Source: Bacteroides sp. (lineage in GTDB: Bacteria; Bacteroidota; Bacteroidia; Bacteroidales; Bacteroidaceae). Taken from it: a stretch of 61,429 nt of DNA. The stretch is from positions 1 through 61,429 of the forward strand of contig JAJQFD010000032.1 of the NCBI GenBank assembly GCA_021201335.1. Reading direction: 5' to 3'. Positions 61,228 to 61,429 of this stretch are shown in pieces. The notes under the pieces were generated by a model, which worked only from the letters and a program-made list of their open reading frames with translations, ran no database searches and was not told the origin of the DNA. Numbering within the stretch: position 1 is the first letter of the stretch; each line of letters starts with the position of its first letter. A program made the position numbers and the translations under genes.

Positions 61228-61429
61228 TTAATATTTTTCGTTTAAGAGAAGAATTTCCCGTCTCCAAAATGGAGAGTCATTCCATAAATTCGGATTTACT
61301 TTTTCCATGTCCTTTTTTAAACAATCAACATCTTCCGGGGCATAGGAAGATTCAATAAATCCCGAAGACCCATATTTGATTTGAATAAGGTTTACGAACT
61401 TCCTGTAAATAAGGATACAGTTTAAAAAA
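61228..61429 (-). CDS. C-terminal end of an unknown gene (5' part outside window)
   Basis: The minus-strand frame is open from the window edge to TAA at 61228, 67 codons, ending GFIESSYAPEDVDCLKKDME, then KVNPNLWNDSPFWRREILLL and NEKY. Its stop lies 2 nt before the start of the DUF2225-like gene, typical of an operon. No domain is recognisable in this piece. Confidence 0.6.
   Translation of the reverse strand, partial: FLNCILIYRKFVNLIQIKYGSSGFIESSYAPEDVDCLKKDMEKVNPNLWNDSPFWRREILLLNEKY

Overview
The window looks like chromosomal DNA of a Bacteroidota species, most likely order Bacteroidales. The support is an AT-rich genome with TTG-N19/20-TAnnTTTG promoters, which is the Bacteroidota sigma consensus. 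There is also a GlnRS gene, a CoaBC fusion, a short histone H1-like protein and Bacteroidales-typical families (DUF4494, DUF3127, DUF4348, patatin fused to a BamA-type barrel). I see no integrase, transposase, phage module, CRISPR array or rRNA. The sequence does not allow a genus call.

Layout. 1-10.5 kb: a truncated patatin/outer-membrane gene, RNase P RNA, a YihY protein, ribE plus nitroreductase, a lone phoU, then glnS-TPR-DedA. 10.5-29.6 kb: housekeeping genes. These are tpx, DUF4494, YggS, a dihydroorotate-dehydrogenase-like gene, PhoH, folC, a frameshifted ridA, a pseudo-protease/TPR gene with rlmB, a dnaN-exonuclease-coaBC-recN replication/repair block, a divergent DUF3127 gene with an SSB-like tail, and an MBL hydrolase-murB-lipoprotein run. 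29.9-30.8 kb is a gene graveyard: a histidine-kinase scrap and a TonB-receptor C-terminus with three frameshifts. 30.9-48.8 kb: kbl, DUF2721, histone H1-like, Schlafen AlbA, an alanine/glycine symporter, a KamA-like radical SAM enzyme, a DNA glycosylase, tRNA-Trp with YbaN, a small membrane-protein operon with its own regulator, zapA/rny, cutC, a YfcC carrier, dinB and a secreted TIM-barrel protein.

48.9-58.6 kb is the most unusual part. It opens with a four-gene operon: a Nudix-type regulator with a degenerate Nudix box, NADAR, a macro domain and KptA (RNA 2'-phosphotransferase). After two secreted carbohydrate-active genes comes a second macro-domain gene. This is followed by a structured RNA whose ends form a complete tRNA scaffold (acceptor stem, D arm, T arm) with a roughly 140-nt domain in place of the anticodon arm. 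Directly downstream is a 747-residue zinc-site/helical/TerD-like protein. I infer an NAD/ADP-ribose-linked RNA maintenance locus, possibly with a tRNA-mimic RNP. The window ends with a TetR-Acg-type nitroreductase pair and two uncharacterised genes.

Non-coding structure is rich. Three arrays of 22-bp repeats (two of one sequence family, one of another) and six long AT-rich imperfect palindromes occupy intergenic gaps.
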